52,570 nt of DNA from Bryobacterales bacterium (GTDB taxonomy: Bacteria > Acidobacteriota > Terriglobia > Bryobacterales > Bryobacteraceae), in contig PMOK01000169.1 of the NCBI GenBank assembly GCA_003162425.1, forward strand, positions 73,902 to 126,471. Reading direction: 5' to 3'. Below the pieces are notes generated by a model, which saw only the letters and a program-made list of their open reading frames with translations, did no database searches and was not told the DNA's origin. Positions 1 through 7,946 of this stretch are shown here, piece after piece. Made by a program: the position numbers and the translations under genes. How positions within the stretch are numbered: position 1 is the first letter of the stretch; each line of letters begins with the position of its first letter.

Positions 1-375
1 GACGAAGAATGGCGCCGCGAGTTGACGGCTGAGCAGTATCAGGTGGCGCGCCGCAAAGGCACCGAACCCGCTTTTACCGGACAATACTGGAACCATCATG
101 AGGACGGCACGTATAGCTGCGTGTGCTGCGGGAATCCATTGTTCCAATCGGACACCAAGTTCGATTCTGGTACCGGCTGGCCCAGCTTTTCAGCGCCCAT
201 CGCTCCGGAGAGCGTCGGTACCGAGACGGACTCCGCCTACGGAATGCGGCGCGTTGAGGTAGTGTGCAACAAATGCGGCGCGCATCTCGGGCATGTCTTT
301 GAAGACGGACCCACGCCCACCGGTCTGCGCTATTGCATGAATTCGGCTTCGCTGAACTTCGATAAAAAACGTTAA
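1..375 (+). CDS. msrB: Peptide-methionine (R)-S-oxide reductase MsrB (5' truncated by window)
   Basis: Reduces methionine-R-sulfoxide in proteins back to methionine in the cytoplasm. The reading frame is open from base 1 and the residues before the first possible start (DEEWRRELT) match the usual MsrB N-terminus, so the true start lies outside the window. Visible hallmarks are the two zinc-binding CxxC pairs (CVCC and CNKC), the SGTGWPSF and GAHLGHVF blocks, and the catalytic cysteine in RYCMNS. The catalytic residue is Cys, not selenocysteine, although MsrB is a selenoprotein in some organisms. The stop codon overlaps the stop of the convergent selenoprotein-like gene by two bases. Identification is firm; only the missing N-terminus is uncertain. 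Confidence 0.95.
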   Translation, partial: DEEWRRELTAEQYQVARRKGTEPAFTGQYWNHHEDGTYSCVCCGNPLFQSDTKFDSGTGWPSFSAPIAPESVGTETDSAYGMRRVEVVCNKCGAHLGHVFEDGPTPTGLRYCMNSASLNFDKKR

Positions 376-965
376 GACGTTTCTCGTTTCTCGTTTCTGG
401 TTTCTCGTTGGGGTAGCAGGCACAGTGCGCCCCTGTAGAAGCCCTCGGCTTGGATGCCGAACGCGTGATCGAAGCGGGCGCGATAATTCTCCCAGGCAAT
501 GGCCGACGTCAGTTCCACAAGTTGGCGCTCATCGAAATGCCGGTGCAGAGCCGCGAACAATTCATCGGAAACCTCCACCGGCGTGTTGGTCATTGCGGCC
601 GAATAACGGAGCACCAGTTTCTCAAGGTCCGTGAAAGCGGTCGAGGTTTCAAAATCGGGCAATGCCATCAACTGCTCTTCGGTGACGCCTGCAGTTCTGC
701 CCACGGCAGATCCGATATCGATTCAGAACGGGCAACCGACCAGCGTAGCGGCTTTGATTTCGGCCAACACCTTGAGTTTCGTATCGAAAGTCTTTAAGGC
801 CTGCTGGCCCATCTCCATGCCGCCCACCGCGAGCAACAGCCGTGGCTGATGCGCGGTGATCTTGAAGGGCAGGATGACGCGCCCGACTTTGCGCTTGGTC
901 ATCCAATAGAGGAAACGCGTCAAGGGTCCCGCTTGGCTGGCTTCCACTCCACCAATACGCGCCAT
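372..965 (-). CDS. Carboxymuconolactone decarboxylase/AhpD-like selenoprotein (CxxU, in-frame TGA)
   Basis: A CMD-domain (AhpD-like) protein of 197 residues if the in-frame TGA at 723-725 is read as selenocysteine. The 80 codons before the TGA and the 110 codons after it are in the same frame and together form one continuous CMD protein: [17 protein letters not shown], then TGA, then [12 protein letters not shown]. From memory, family members have GCPFC-IDI here, so TGA sits exactly on the second redox cysteine, giving C78-P-F-U81. The downstream half ([36 protein letters not shown]) is well conserved, unlike a decaying pseudogene. ATG at 965 has an AGGAG site 8 nt upstream. The likely role is a thiol/selenol peroxidase or disulfide reductase. 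The alternative is a simple nonsense mutation. No sel genes are in the window. Confidence 0.85.
378..409. repeat. Heptanucleotide tandem repeat (CGTTTCT unit)
   Basis: About four imperfect 7-nt units of CGTTTCT/GGTTTCT lie at the convergent ends of msrB and the next gene. Read on the minus strand they encode the last residues ([11 protein letters not shown]) of the CMD-family protein, so its C-terminus is repeat-derived. The same unit forms the large inverted repeat just before metH. Confidence 0.8.
696..725 (-). promoter_or_regulatory. Candidate bacterial SECIS element behind the in-frame TGA
   Basis: On the minus strand the UGA is followed by 12 nt and then a perfect 6-bp hairpin, UCUGCC-GUG-GGCAGA. 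Below it are an A·A mismatch and three more pairs (C-G, G-U, G-C). The spacing and the GU-containing tip resemble the E. coli fdhF SECIS, whose 17-nt upper stem-loop starts 11 nt after the UGA. The sequence shows the hairpin; SelB recognition is inferred. Confidence 0.65.
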
Positions 966-999
966 GGAAATCTCCTGAGACTCATTTTAGCGGACGGCT

Positions 1000-1440
1000 T
1001 CAAGGCCCAAGAATGAGAGCTTCCGACTCATCAAATCGCGCGAAGCCACGGTCGAAGGAGACGACCCGCGCGCTAGTCAGCCGGCCGAAAGCCTCAAGGT
1101 AAGCGTCGGTCCACAGATTAGTAGCCGGTTGGCGCGACACGGTAAGGCCGTGCCAGGCTGTCTCGATCCCAAGTGGCTCGGCCAAGAACCTGATCCGGCC
1201 ATCTGACGCCAGTCGCCGGTACGCCTTCCAAGCCTCGATCTGGTTGAGTACGTCGATACCCATTGCATGACGATTCGTCAACAATCGAAGCAGCCCCATC
1301 TGGGTGATTCTGCAGAAGGCCACTTCATCGTTCGAGATCGTTTCAAACCAGCCCGATGCGATTTGATAGTGGACATGGCGGCGCGAGACGATGGCCAGCC
1401 AAACATTCACATCAGGTAAGTAGGTCTTCGATCTCGGCAT
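1000..1440 (-). CDS. PIN-domain toxin, VapC-like
   Basis: A 146-residue PIN-fold protein, probably a ribonuclease toxin of a type II VapBC module. The N-terminal LPDVNVWLAIV supplies the first acidic metal ligand. WTDAYLEAF and VVSFDRGFARFD near the C-terminus carry the remaining acidic residues expected in this fold. It starts inside the end of the upstream antitoxin gene with a 29-base overlap, typical of a translationally coupled pair. The family (PIN, TA-type) is clear; the RNA target cannot be told from sequence. Confidence 0.85.
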   Translation of the reverse strand: MPRSKTYLPDVNVWLAIVSRRHVHYQIASGWFETISNDEVAFCRITQMGLLRLLTNRHAMGIDVLNQIEAWKAYRRLASDGRIRFLAEPLGIETAWHGLTVSRQPATNLWTDAYLEAFGRLTSARVVSFDRGFARFDESEALILGP

Positions 1441-1639
1441 TCGTCAGGTTGAGAGTCCCTGGCTCCTTCGAATCGAGAATGGGGAACCGAAGCCGCCGGC
1501 GCGGAGCTTGGGCACGCGCGCGGGCCACTTCGCTCTCAACAGCCCGCTGCACCAGGGTTTTCAGCGTGACGCGCCGGCTCGCGGCAAGTATCTTCAGTTG
1601 ACGGAACAAATCATCCGGTAAGTCAATGGATGTCCGCAT
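1412..1639 (-). CDS. Ribbon-helix-helix antitoxin, VapB-like
   Basis: A 75-residue protein beginning MRTSIDLPDDLFRQLK, a typical ribbon-helix-helix/Arc-type DNA-binding start with a beta strand then helix. The C-terminal acidic segment (TNAEIEDLLT) would wrap the toxin. It precedes and overlaps the PIN toxin gene, matching the usual antitoxin-first order. It probably represses its own operon together with the toxin. An AT-rich stretch with a TAAAAT box lies just upstream on the minus strand and may be the promoter. Confidence 0.8.
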   Translation of the reverse strand: MRTSIDLPDDLFRQLKILAASRRVTLKTLVQRAVESEVARARAQAPRRRLRFPILDSKEPGTLNLTNAEIEDLLT

Positions 1640-1711
1640 AAACGCATTTTAACACAAATACATATTTAAGATCACAGATGAGCTCCGACGAATGCTACGA
1701 TAGACACCACG

Positions 1712-3004
1712 ATGCTCACTCGCCGCACTCTTCTGAACGCTTCTGCTGCGCTTGCCGCCACCAGACTCGCCTCCGCGCAAGCGCCTTCCGCGCCTGTCGA
1801 TTCGCCGATCGCGGCGCTCAAAAGCCGCCGCGCCGAAGCCCATCCCATCACCACTGAAGAGCGGTTGGCGCGCGTGGAACGGGCGCAGCGCCTGATGCAG
1901 GAGAACAAACTGAATGCCATTGCAGTGGCCGGCGGTACTTCGCTTTTGTATTTCAGCGGTGTGAATTGGGGCAACAGCGAACGGTTGTTCGTAATGGTGC
2001 TGCCGGTGCGTGGCGAGCCGTTCTTCGTCGCGCCGGCGTTTGAAAAAGACCGGTCGCTGGAGCAGATCGCGCAGGGTCCATTTGGGAAGTCGCCGCATGT
2101 CTTTACCTGGGAAGAAAATGAGAACCCGTATCAAGTGGTGGCGTTCGCTCTGAAAGAGCGTGGGCTTGCGACCGGGCGGATCGGCATCGAAGAGCGCGTC
2201 CAATATGTGTTCGCGGATGGAATTGCGCGCGCGATTCCGGCCGCCACCATCGCGAGCGCGACCCAGGTCACCTCCGGTTGCCGCATGCTGAAAAGCCCGG
2301 CCGAGATCGCGTTGATGCGGCTGGCCAACAGCGTGACGCTGCAGGCTTATGAAGCGGCTTGGAAATCGATTCGCGAAGGCATGACGCAGCACGAGTTTGG
2401 CGCGCTGGTGTCGAGCGCTCATCAGAAGCTCGGATTTCAGGGCGGCGCGAGCGTGCAGGTGGGCGAGAATTCGGCGCTGCCGCACGGGTCGGTGAAACCA
2501 CAGATAATCCGCGAGGGAACTATTCTACTGATCGATGGCGGGTGCTCGGTGGAGCATTACGAATCCGACATCAGCCGCACCTTCGTTCTCGGCAAACCCA
2601 CCGAGAAGATGAAGCAGGTTTTCGATATTGTGCATCAGGCTCAAAGCGCGGCTCTGGCGGCGGCAACGCCGGGCGCTCTCTGCGATGCGGTGGATGCGGC
2701 CGCGCGCAAGGTGATTGTCGACGCGGGATACGGTCCGGGATTCAAATACTTCACGCATCGAGTGGGCCACGGGATCGGGATGGATGGGCATGAATGGCCG
2801 TATCTGATCGCCACCAACACCCTGCAGTCTGGCGGCAAGAGCATCGCACTGGCGGCGCAGATGACCTTCAGCGACGAGCCGGGAATCTATATTCCGGGCG
2901 AGTTTGGAGTGCGGCTGGAGGACGACATGCACATCCTGGACGCGGGCTCGGAGTTGTTTACGCCGCAGAGCCCGTCGCTTGAAGATCCGTTTGGGAAAAC
3001 CTAG
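1712..3004 (+). CDS. Exported M24-family Xaa-Pro aminopeptidase
   Basis: A 430-residue M24 (pita-bread fold) metallopeptidase that likely removes N-terminal residues before proline. The N-terminus MLTRRTLLNASAALAATRLASA looks like a Tat/Sec export signal. The N-terminal creatinase-like domain occupies roughly residues 40-190. The catalytic domain then shows all metal ligands: the two Asp of LIDGGC..HYESDISRTF, the His of GHGIGMDGHE, and the Glu residues of DEPGIYIPGEFGVRLEDD. Nothing is missing, so it should be active. It is a single gene, convergent with the S53 protease; both would act outside the cytoplasm on peptides. No clear Shine-Dalgarno site precedes the ATG. Confidence 0.9.
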   Translation: MLTRRTLLNASAALAATRLASAQAPSAPVDSPIAALKSRRAEAHPITTEERLARVERAQRLMQENKLNAIAVAGGTSLLYFSGVNWGNSERLFVMVLPVRGEPFFVAPAFEKDRSLEQIAQGPFGKSPHVFTWEENENPYQVVAFALKERGLATGRIGIEERVQYVFADGIARAIPAATIASATQVTSGCRMLKSPAEIALMRLANSVTLQAYEAAWKSIREGMTQHEFGALVSSAHQKLGFQGGASVQVGENSALPHGSVKPQIIREGTILLIDGGCSVEHYESDISRTFVLGKPTEKMKQVFDIVHQAQSAALAAATPGALCDAVDAAARKVIVDAGYGPGFKYFTHRVGHGIGMDGHEWPYLIATNTLQSGGKSIALAAQMTFSDEPGIYIPGEFGVRLEDDMHILDAGSELFTPQSPSLEDPFGKT

Positions 3005-3044
3005 CGTCGGCAGGAGTGCCGACGCGGCACGCATGAGCGCGTGC
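3005..3044. terminator. Two tandem hairpins between convergent genes
   Basis: Directly after the M24 stop are an 8-bp hairpin (3005-3024, stem CGTCGGCA/TGCCGACG, loop GGAG) and a 6-bp hairpin (3027-3044, stem GCACGC/GCGTGC). No U-tract follows, so a terminator role for both convergent genes is inferred from position only. Confidence 0.45.
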
Positions 3045-3053
3045 GCTACGTCG

Positions 3054-5894
3054 TTAGTTGGTGACCGTTAGATAGGCAGGGGCGCTGGCTTCGGCACCCA
3101 CCGTAACGACTACTGGTTGAGTGCCGTCCGCGATACTGGTGGGAACGTAAAAGTTGACTTGAGTCACGCCCACCAGGCCCGCCGGGATCCCGATGAATTC
3201 GATTGCGGTGGGAACCCCACCCACTGTAACGGTAACGTTTTGAGACGGCTTCGGCAGATTTTCGACTGGCGTTCCAGCGCCGGGCGCCCCGCCGGTAGCC
3301 ACTTGCGGCGTCACCGTCCCGGCGCCAGTCAAATAAAGAGTGACGATTGCGCCCCGGTTGCCGCTTCCAATCGGCACTATGACGTTGCTCGAATCGGTAA
3401 ATATGCCGGGCGCGGCCTGAACCACATTGAATTGATAGGACGTGACCATCCCATTGTTGTTGACCTTGAGAGTTGCCTGCTGGTTCACCGCGGTCTCATA
3501 TGGAATCTGAATGTTCAACTGACCCGGCGAGACGTAGTATAACGGCGCGGCTACGTTGTTTACTATCGCAGCTACTCCGGCTGTCGAGACAGGCAGAGGG
3601 ACGCTCGACGCCCTCGCGACGGAGGGGGCGAGTTCAGATCCGAAAACGGAAAGGATCATTCCTGGCGAATACACGTGCTGGAAGGAGGCCCCATTCGCCA
3701 CTGCCAGGACAAGCGGTGTTCCTGTCGAAGTGGATGTCCCACTCACGCTCACCGTCACGGAAGCAGTCACGCTACTGGAGGAGCCTTCGCTATAGGCCGC
3801 GGTTATGGTGCCCGAGCCCGCCGGTAATTGATTGCCGCTCACGGATAAGGTGGCGGTAGCAGTTCCGCCCGATCCCACTAGCGCGGCTGATCCGATCGAC
3901 GTGCCGCTCACCGAGAAGTGCACTGTGCCGGTTGGCGTCGCACCGTTGGCGCCCACGACGGTCGCGATCAGAAACATAGAATCGGTAACGGTCACAGTAC
4001 GCAAATTGCTCATGAGGGTTATGCTCGCAGCGGTGGGAGGAGGAAGGGTGCTGGTGCCGCCCTTCCACGCCGTGATCAACCGGTAGACATCCACGGAACC
4101 AAGTCCCGTTACTTGATCAAATCCCTTTCCCGCGCTGTAGCCTACCGGAGTACTTGTGCATCCTGATGAAAAGCGGCCGCCGCACGGCACCGTAACGATG
4201 TTGTTGCCGGTGGTAATGTCGTGAAATGCGTTGGGTGCGGTTTGGGCAAGAGAATAAAGCTTGGGGTTGATATTGCCCACTCCGGGTGACGACTCGGCGC
4301 CCGTGGATACCAGATACTGATTCAATAAAGTAATAATTCCAGCGAACGTAGGCGTGGGAACCGAGGTTCCGCCGAAAACCTGCAGACTGCCACCGGTGTA
4401 AACAAAATATCCGTCGTGATCGGCCGAGGCGGACAGCGCGACATCGGGCACGTCTCTGGCGTTATCCGCAGGCACGCCCGGTCCGGTTTGCCAGGAAGGT
4501 TTCGGGAAGTAAATGCTGGCGCCGCCTCCACTGGCGGAAGGGGTCCCATCGATGGCGCTGTCGTTCCAGGACGTTTCCGGAATATAAGACAGCGCGGACT
4601 CACCGGTGGGGGAGTTGGTACCGCTCCAGAATTGCGCACCGCCTTCGGCAAACTCCGTCCCGCCCACGCTGGTCACTTCCGGGACCGAGCCAGGCATGTC
4701 CACGGACAAGCCAGGATTCTGCGTGTCGTCGCAATCCGCGCCGCCAGTGTCGCCGGAAGCGGAGAACCAGGTCATGCCCTGAGAGTTGGCCTGTTGTCCC
4801 ATTTGCTGGAACGAAGAAGCATCCGAACTGGGAGTCTCCAGTTCACACGATCCGTAACTTTGGCTGACTACGGGCGCTAAGGCCTGGTCGATTGCGTACT
4901 GCACCGATTGAATCACATCCGACGAGTACACAAACAGGATTGTGGCGTCTCTCGCCACGGCGCCCGACCATTCCAGATCCAGATCCGCTTCGGACAAGTC
5001 GCTGGAGCTGATTCCCGGATCCTGTGCACCCGGAACCAGGAGGGGTTGAGGATTGTTGGCGGGCAGGCCGTAACTCGACCGGAACTGTTGAATATCCGAA
5101 AGATTGATCTGGGTTTGCCCGGCGATGACGAGCGATTGTCCTTTTCCATTGATACCGGCGGTATAGAGCGGGGCGATGTCGTAGATGGTGGCGAGATCAT
5201 CGGGTGCGATGAAAGTCTGTCCGCCGCCGGAAGTATAGTGCGGCGCGAGCGTATTCTGCGCACTTGGCTTGCGAGAAATAATTCTAGCCTTCATGCGGAA
5301 GTCGTTCAGACCGCGAATCGCTCCTACAATTCCGGTGAGCGCCGCCGGCACGGAGGGTTCTGTAGCGTTAGCGAAATGTTTTTCGCCACCCGAAACGTAT
5401 TCATGGATTTCGGTTTGAAACGCGCCTTCAATTCGTGCGGCCTCTCCATTGACGGCAATCCAATTCCGTCCCCGCGCGACAGCCGCGATGCTGAGTCCCT
5501 GTCCTTGGAGCCATGTGACGATCTGATTCAAATCGTCTGTGGTTACACCAAAGCGCTCCGCATATTGCTCAGGCGTCAGCCAGTGATGATAGTTCGCGGA
5601 ACCGGGGGTCTGCTGGTCTTTGAGTAATTGCTGGAGATCGGCATGTTGGCTTTCCGATTGCGCCAGCATCAATGTGACATAGGACATTTGGAGCGACGGC
5701 GCAACTCGTCCTTGATCATCTTCAGGCCGTGCCTTGGGATGGATGTGGCCGCTGAGGACAACGCGCTCGCGATTATCGATCGCCTTGGTAATGCGGCTCT
5801 GCTGTGCGTTTAGGAAGCCGGTCACGAAGGATAGCGTACACAGCACTACTATCCAGCGCGTCGCAAAACGGTAGCAGAGGGATTTCGAGTTCAT
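3054..5894 (-). CDS. Exported S53 (sedolisin/kumamolisin) protease with Ig-like and Solibacter C-terminal domains
   Basis: A 946-residue secreted acid serine-carboxyl protease. Domain order: signal peptide (about 1-30), pro-kumamolisin activation domain (about 40-190), S53 catalytic domain (about 230-610), an Ig-like repeat (about 620-715), and a domain resembling TIGR03437 ('Solibacter' C-terminal, about 725-946). Catalytic marks are the Glu/Asp pair in DLSEADLDLEW, SGDTGGADC, and the nucleophile in GGTSVPTPTFAG; the Asp of HDIT and GFDQVTGLGS fit the calcium site. The start has a GGAGAG site upstream. It likely degrades extracellular protein at low pH. The C-terminal domain is a strong lineage hint. 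No sign of damage. Confidence 0.92.
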   Translation of the reverse strand: MNSKSLCYRFATRWIVVLCTLSFVTGFLNAQQSRITKAIDNRERVVLSGHIHPKARPEDDQGRVAPSLQMSYVTLMLAQSESQHADLQQLLKDQQTPGSANYHHWLTPEQYAERFGVTTDDLNQIVTWLQGQGLSIAAVARGRNWIAVNGEAARIEGAFQTEIHEYVSGGEKHFANATEPSVPAALTGIVGAIRGLNDFRMKARIISRKPSAQNTLAPHYTSGGGQTFIAPDDLATIYDIAPLYTAGINGKGQSLVIAGQTQINLSDIQQFRSSYGLPANNPQPLLVPGAQDPGISSSDLSEADLDLEWSGAVARDATILFVYSSDVIQSVQYAIDQALAPVVSQSYGSCELETPSSDASSFQQMGQQANSQGMTWFSASGDTGGADCDDTQNPGLSVDMPGSVPEVTSVGGTEFAEGGAQFWSGTNSPTGESALSYIPETSWNDSAIDGTPSASGGGASIYFPKPSWQTGPGVPADNARDVPDVALSASADHDGYFVYTGGSLQVFGGTSVPTPTFAGIITLLNQYLVSTGAESSPGVGNINPKLYSLAQTAPNAFHDITTGNNIVTVPCGGRFSSGCTSTPVGYSAGKGFDQVTGLGSVDVYRLITAWKGGTSTLPPPTAASITLMSNLRTVTVTDSMFLIATVVGANGATPTGTVHFSVSGTSIGSAALVGSGGTATATLSVSGNQLPAGSGTITAAYSEGSSSSVTASVTVSVSGTSTSTGTPLVLAVANGASFQHVYSPGMILSVFGSELAPSVARASSVPLPVSTAGVAAIVNNVAAPLYYVSPGQLNIQIPYETAVNQQATLKVNNNGMVTSYQFNVVQAAPGIFTDSSNVIVPIGSGNRGAIVTLYLTGAGTVTPQVATGGAPGAGTPVENLPKPSQNVTVTVGGVPTAIEFIGIPAGLVGVTQVNFYVPTSIADGTQPVVVTVGAEASAPAYLTVTN

Positions 5895-6115
5895 TATTGT
5901 CTCTCCACGGGATAAATCGGCGAACGGGTAAGGTTCAAACAGAGCTTAGTCCAGACGCGGGCGGCGGGCGGGACTTTCCTTTGCTCTGTCCCCATTATGA
6001 CGCGATCCGGCGAGGGCTGGTTGCGTCTCATCGTGCCCGTTAACGCTCACGGGTACAGGAATTGTCGGTTGATGTTAATTCTGGCTGTAGCCTGAGCGTT
6101 AGTGGGGGATTTGAC

Positions 6116-6583
6116 TCAGTGAGCGACTGCTGCACCACCACCTTCGCGTCCAAAGCCGCGCCCGAAACCGCGGCTCTGACTTAGGGTGTTCTGCTGAGTG
6201 GTGTTAAGAATGGCGTAGAAAGCGGCATCGGCCTTGTTTTGGATAGCCAGGAGTTGGCCCGTCAGCACTCCGATGTTCGTGGACACAGACTCGATGGTTG
6301 CCTCATCGTTCGCCTTCACCGCAGTCTGTAAGGATTGCCGGCCGGCGCGCAGGCTGGTCTCGATGGGTGTAACCAGGCTGAGTGAATTGGTAAAGATCGT
6401 GGTAGCCTGAGTCGCCTGGCTGCTGTTAAGAGTGAGAAGTTTGGTCAGCCGTGCCACCCTGTTCGCCACGATTGTGGCCGGATCGGGAGGCGTGGACCCG
6501 GTCATCACGCCGAACGGGCGTTGAGCCAGGACCGTTGCGGCCAGCATTGCAGCAATCGCGGTCATTCTGGAAAGCGTCTTCAT
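6116..6583 (-). CDS. Small exported protein, Spy/CpxP-like (LTxxQ-type) helical protein
   Basis: A 155-residue protein with a Sec signal peptide (MKTLSRMTAIAAMLAATVLAQ), then a mostly helical body rich in Thr, Ser and Gln, then a Gly/Arg-rich tail (RGFGRGFGREGGG). The body resembles periplasmic Spy/CpxP-like chaperones, with LTLNSSQATQATTIF where an LTxxQ motif is expected, but the match is loose. I chose the internal ATG because AGGAG lies about 10 nt upstream of it; the longer frame would put 18 extra residues before the signal. It stands alone between two divergent neighbours. Function unknown; periplasmic location is the supportable claim. Confidence 0.65.
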   Translation of the reverse strand: MKTLSRMTAIAAMLAATVLAQRPFGVMTGSTPPDPATIVANRVARLTKLLTLNSSQATQATTIFTNSLSLVTPIETSLRAGRQSLQTAVKANDEATIESVSTNIGVLTGQLLAIQNKADAAFYAILNTTQQNTLSQSRGFGRGFGREGGGAAVAH

Positions 6584-6736
6584 AAACTTTATTGCTCCTA
6601 TTGGACTTGTCTTAAAAGTCCTCCGATAAATTGACAAACACGCTTTCGATCCGGTAAGTCGCAGGACTTTAAGGTTCTTTACGCAGTTTTTCGTATCGTT
6701 ACCATGCAGCTTCTCATCCTGCTACCATCAATCGAC

Positions 6737-7225
6737 ATGACCGCCCGAGTAAACTTCAAAGGCTTAATGACCGTAGCCGTGCTGTTGGCGATGACGTTGG
6801 CGGCTTCGGCAGTGGAGCCGGCTCCTCGGTTTCGTGCAAAATCGATGGACGGCGAGAACTTTTCGAATGAATCGGTCAAAGGGAAAGTGGTTCTGCTTCA
6901 GTTCTGGGCCACCTGGTGCAAGTACTGCCGGGGCGAGCAACCTGTGGTGGATCAACTGACGCGGGAGTTTGCCGATCGCGGCCTCGTGGTTCTGGCAGTG
7001 GACTTCATGGAACCGAAAAAAACGGTCAAGAAATACCTGGAAGGAATGCCACGGGCGTGCAAGGTGGTCCTTACAGAGGACACGAATCTCGCGGCGATGT
7101 ACCCAACCCACTCCTTTCCTCTTTATGTGGTGATTGACCGGGATGGAAACGTAGCCGGAACGCAGAAGGGTGCGGGCGGCGCGGTAGCGCTCAGAAGGCT
7201 GCTGAGTAAGGCGGGGATCGAGTAG
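6737..7225 (+). CDS. Exported TlpA/ResA-like thioredoxin-fold protein
   Basis: A thiol-disulfide oxidoreductase of about 162 residues, with a signal peptide or N-terminal anchor (FKGLMTVAVLLAMTLAASA) followed by a thioredoxin fold. The active site is WATWCKYC (CxxC, both cysteines present) and the cis-proline segment is THSFPLYVVID, as in TlpA/ResA proteins acting outside the cytoplasm on cytochrome c or other exported proteins. The chosen start gives the most standard signal peptide; an upstream ATG at 6704 would add 11 residues. Neither start has an obvious Shine-Dalgarno site. It is followed 55 nt later by another exported protein gene on the same strand. Confidence 0.85.
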   Translation: MTARVNFKGLMTVAVLLAMTLAASAVEPAPRFRAKSMDGENFSNESVKGKVVLLQFWATWCKYCRGEQPVVDQLTREFADRGLVVLAVDFMEPKKTVKKYLEGMPRACKVVLTEDTNLAAMYPTHSFPLYVVIDRDGNVAGTQKGAGGAVALRRLLSKAGIE

Positions 7226-7279
7226 GTCCGCGCGACTTTCGGGGATCGATCATGGTTATTGTTCAAACAGGAGCAGTCC

Positions 7280-7891
7280 ATGGGTATTAGAACACCGTTC
7301 CTTTTTTGTTTCGCGGCGGCCTTTGTATCCGCGGCAGAGATTCCTCAGGGCACCCACCTGTTGCTGCGCATGGAGAACTCGCTCAGCACACGCACGGCGA
7401 AGGAAGGCGATTACGTTTACCTTCGGTCAGCCAGTCCCATCGCCGTGAATGGGCAGATCATCGTTCCGGTGGGCAGTTATGTGCAAGGTGTTGTGGCCGA
7501 GACCAAGCGCAGCGGGCGTGTTAGTGGGAGAGCCGAATTGGCGATTCGTTTGGAGACGCTGACGCTGGCGCAGGGTACAGTGGTGAAGTTCACTCCGCAC
7601 CTGAATTCCGTGGATTCCGGCGACAGCAGTCAGAAGGTGACTGGGGCAGAAAACAAGGTGGAGCAGGCGCCGACCAAGGGCAAGGATGCAGCGCGCATCG
7701 CGATACTAGCCGGCACGGGCGCCTCCATCGGAGGTATCGCCGACCGTAGCTGGACTGGTGCGGGCATAGGCGCCGCAGCCGGAAGCGCTGTCGGACTTGC
7801 CACGGTGCTGCTGACGCGAGGTAAGGAAGTGGAACTGAGGCAGGGGTCGACGCTGGATGTGGTTTTCGATCGACCGATTGCAATAGAGTAA
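7280..7891 (+). CDS. Exported glycine-zipper protein of unknown function
   Basis: A 203-residue protein with a signal peptide (MGIRTPFLFCFAAAFVSAAE). A beta-rich region (about 20-115) has repeated short strands such as GTHLLLRMENSLSTRTAKEGD and IVPVGSYVQG. A Gly/Ala-rich zipper (about 143-180, GTGASIGGIADRSWTGAGIGAAAGSAVG) could insert in or associate with a membrane, and a last strand reads LDVVFDRPIAIE. The ATG at 7280 has AGGAG 7 nt upstream and is preferred over the TTG 21 nt earlier. Related proteins appear, from memory, as hypothetical proteins in acidobacterial genomes. I do not recognise a named family. Confidence 0.7.
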   Translation: MGIRTPFLFCFAAAFVSAAEIPQGTHLLLRMENSLSTRTAKEGDYVYLRSASPIAVNGQIIVPVGSYVQGVVAETKRSGRVSGRAELAIRLETLTLAQGTVVKFTPHLNSVDSGDSSQKVTGAENKVEQAPTKGKDAARIAILAGTGASIGGIADRSWTGAGIGAAAGSAVGLATVLLTRGKEVELRQGSTLDVVFDRPIAIE

Positions 7892-7913
7892 AGCTCGGAA
7901 GCCGAGGGCTCCC

Positions 7914-7940
7914 TCGACTTCCTTGACTTCCTTGACTTCT
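7914..7940. repeat. Short tandem repeat (TTGACTTCC units)
   Basis: Nearly three 10-nt copies of a GACTTCCTT unit lie in the gap between two convergent genes. A small CTCGG-AAG-CCGAG hairpin sits just before it at 7894-7906. Confidence 0.6.
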
Positions 7941-7946
7941 CTTCCG

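Noticed and set aside
723..725. TGA as a plain nonsense mutation or sequencing error
   Set aside because: Not excluded, but ranked below selenocysteine because the codon falls on the redox Cys, both halves are conserved, and a SECIS-like stem follows at the right distance.
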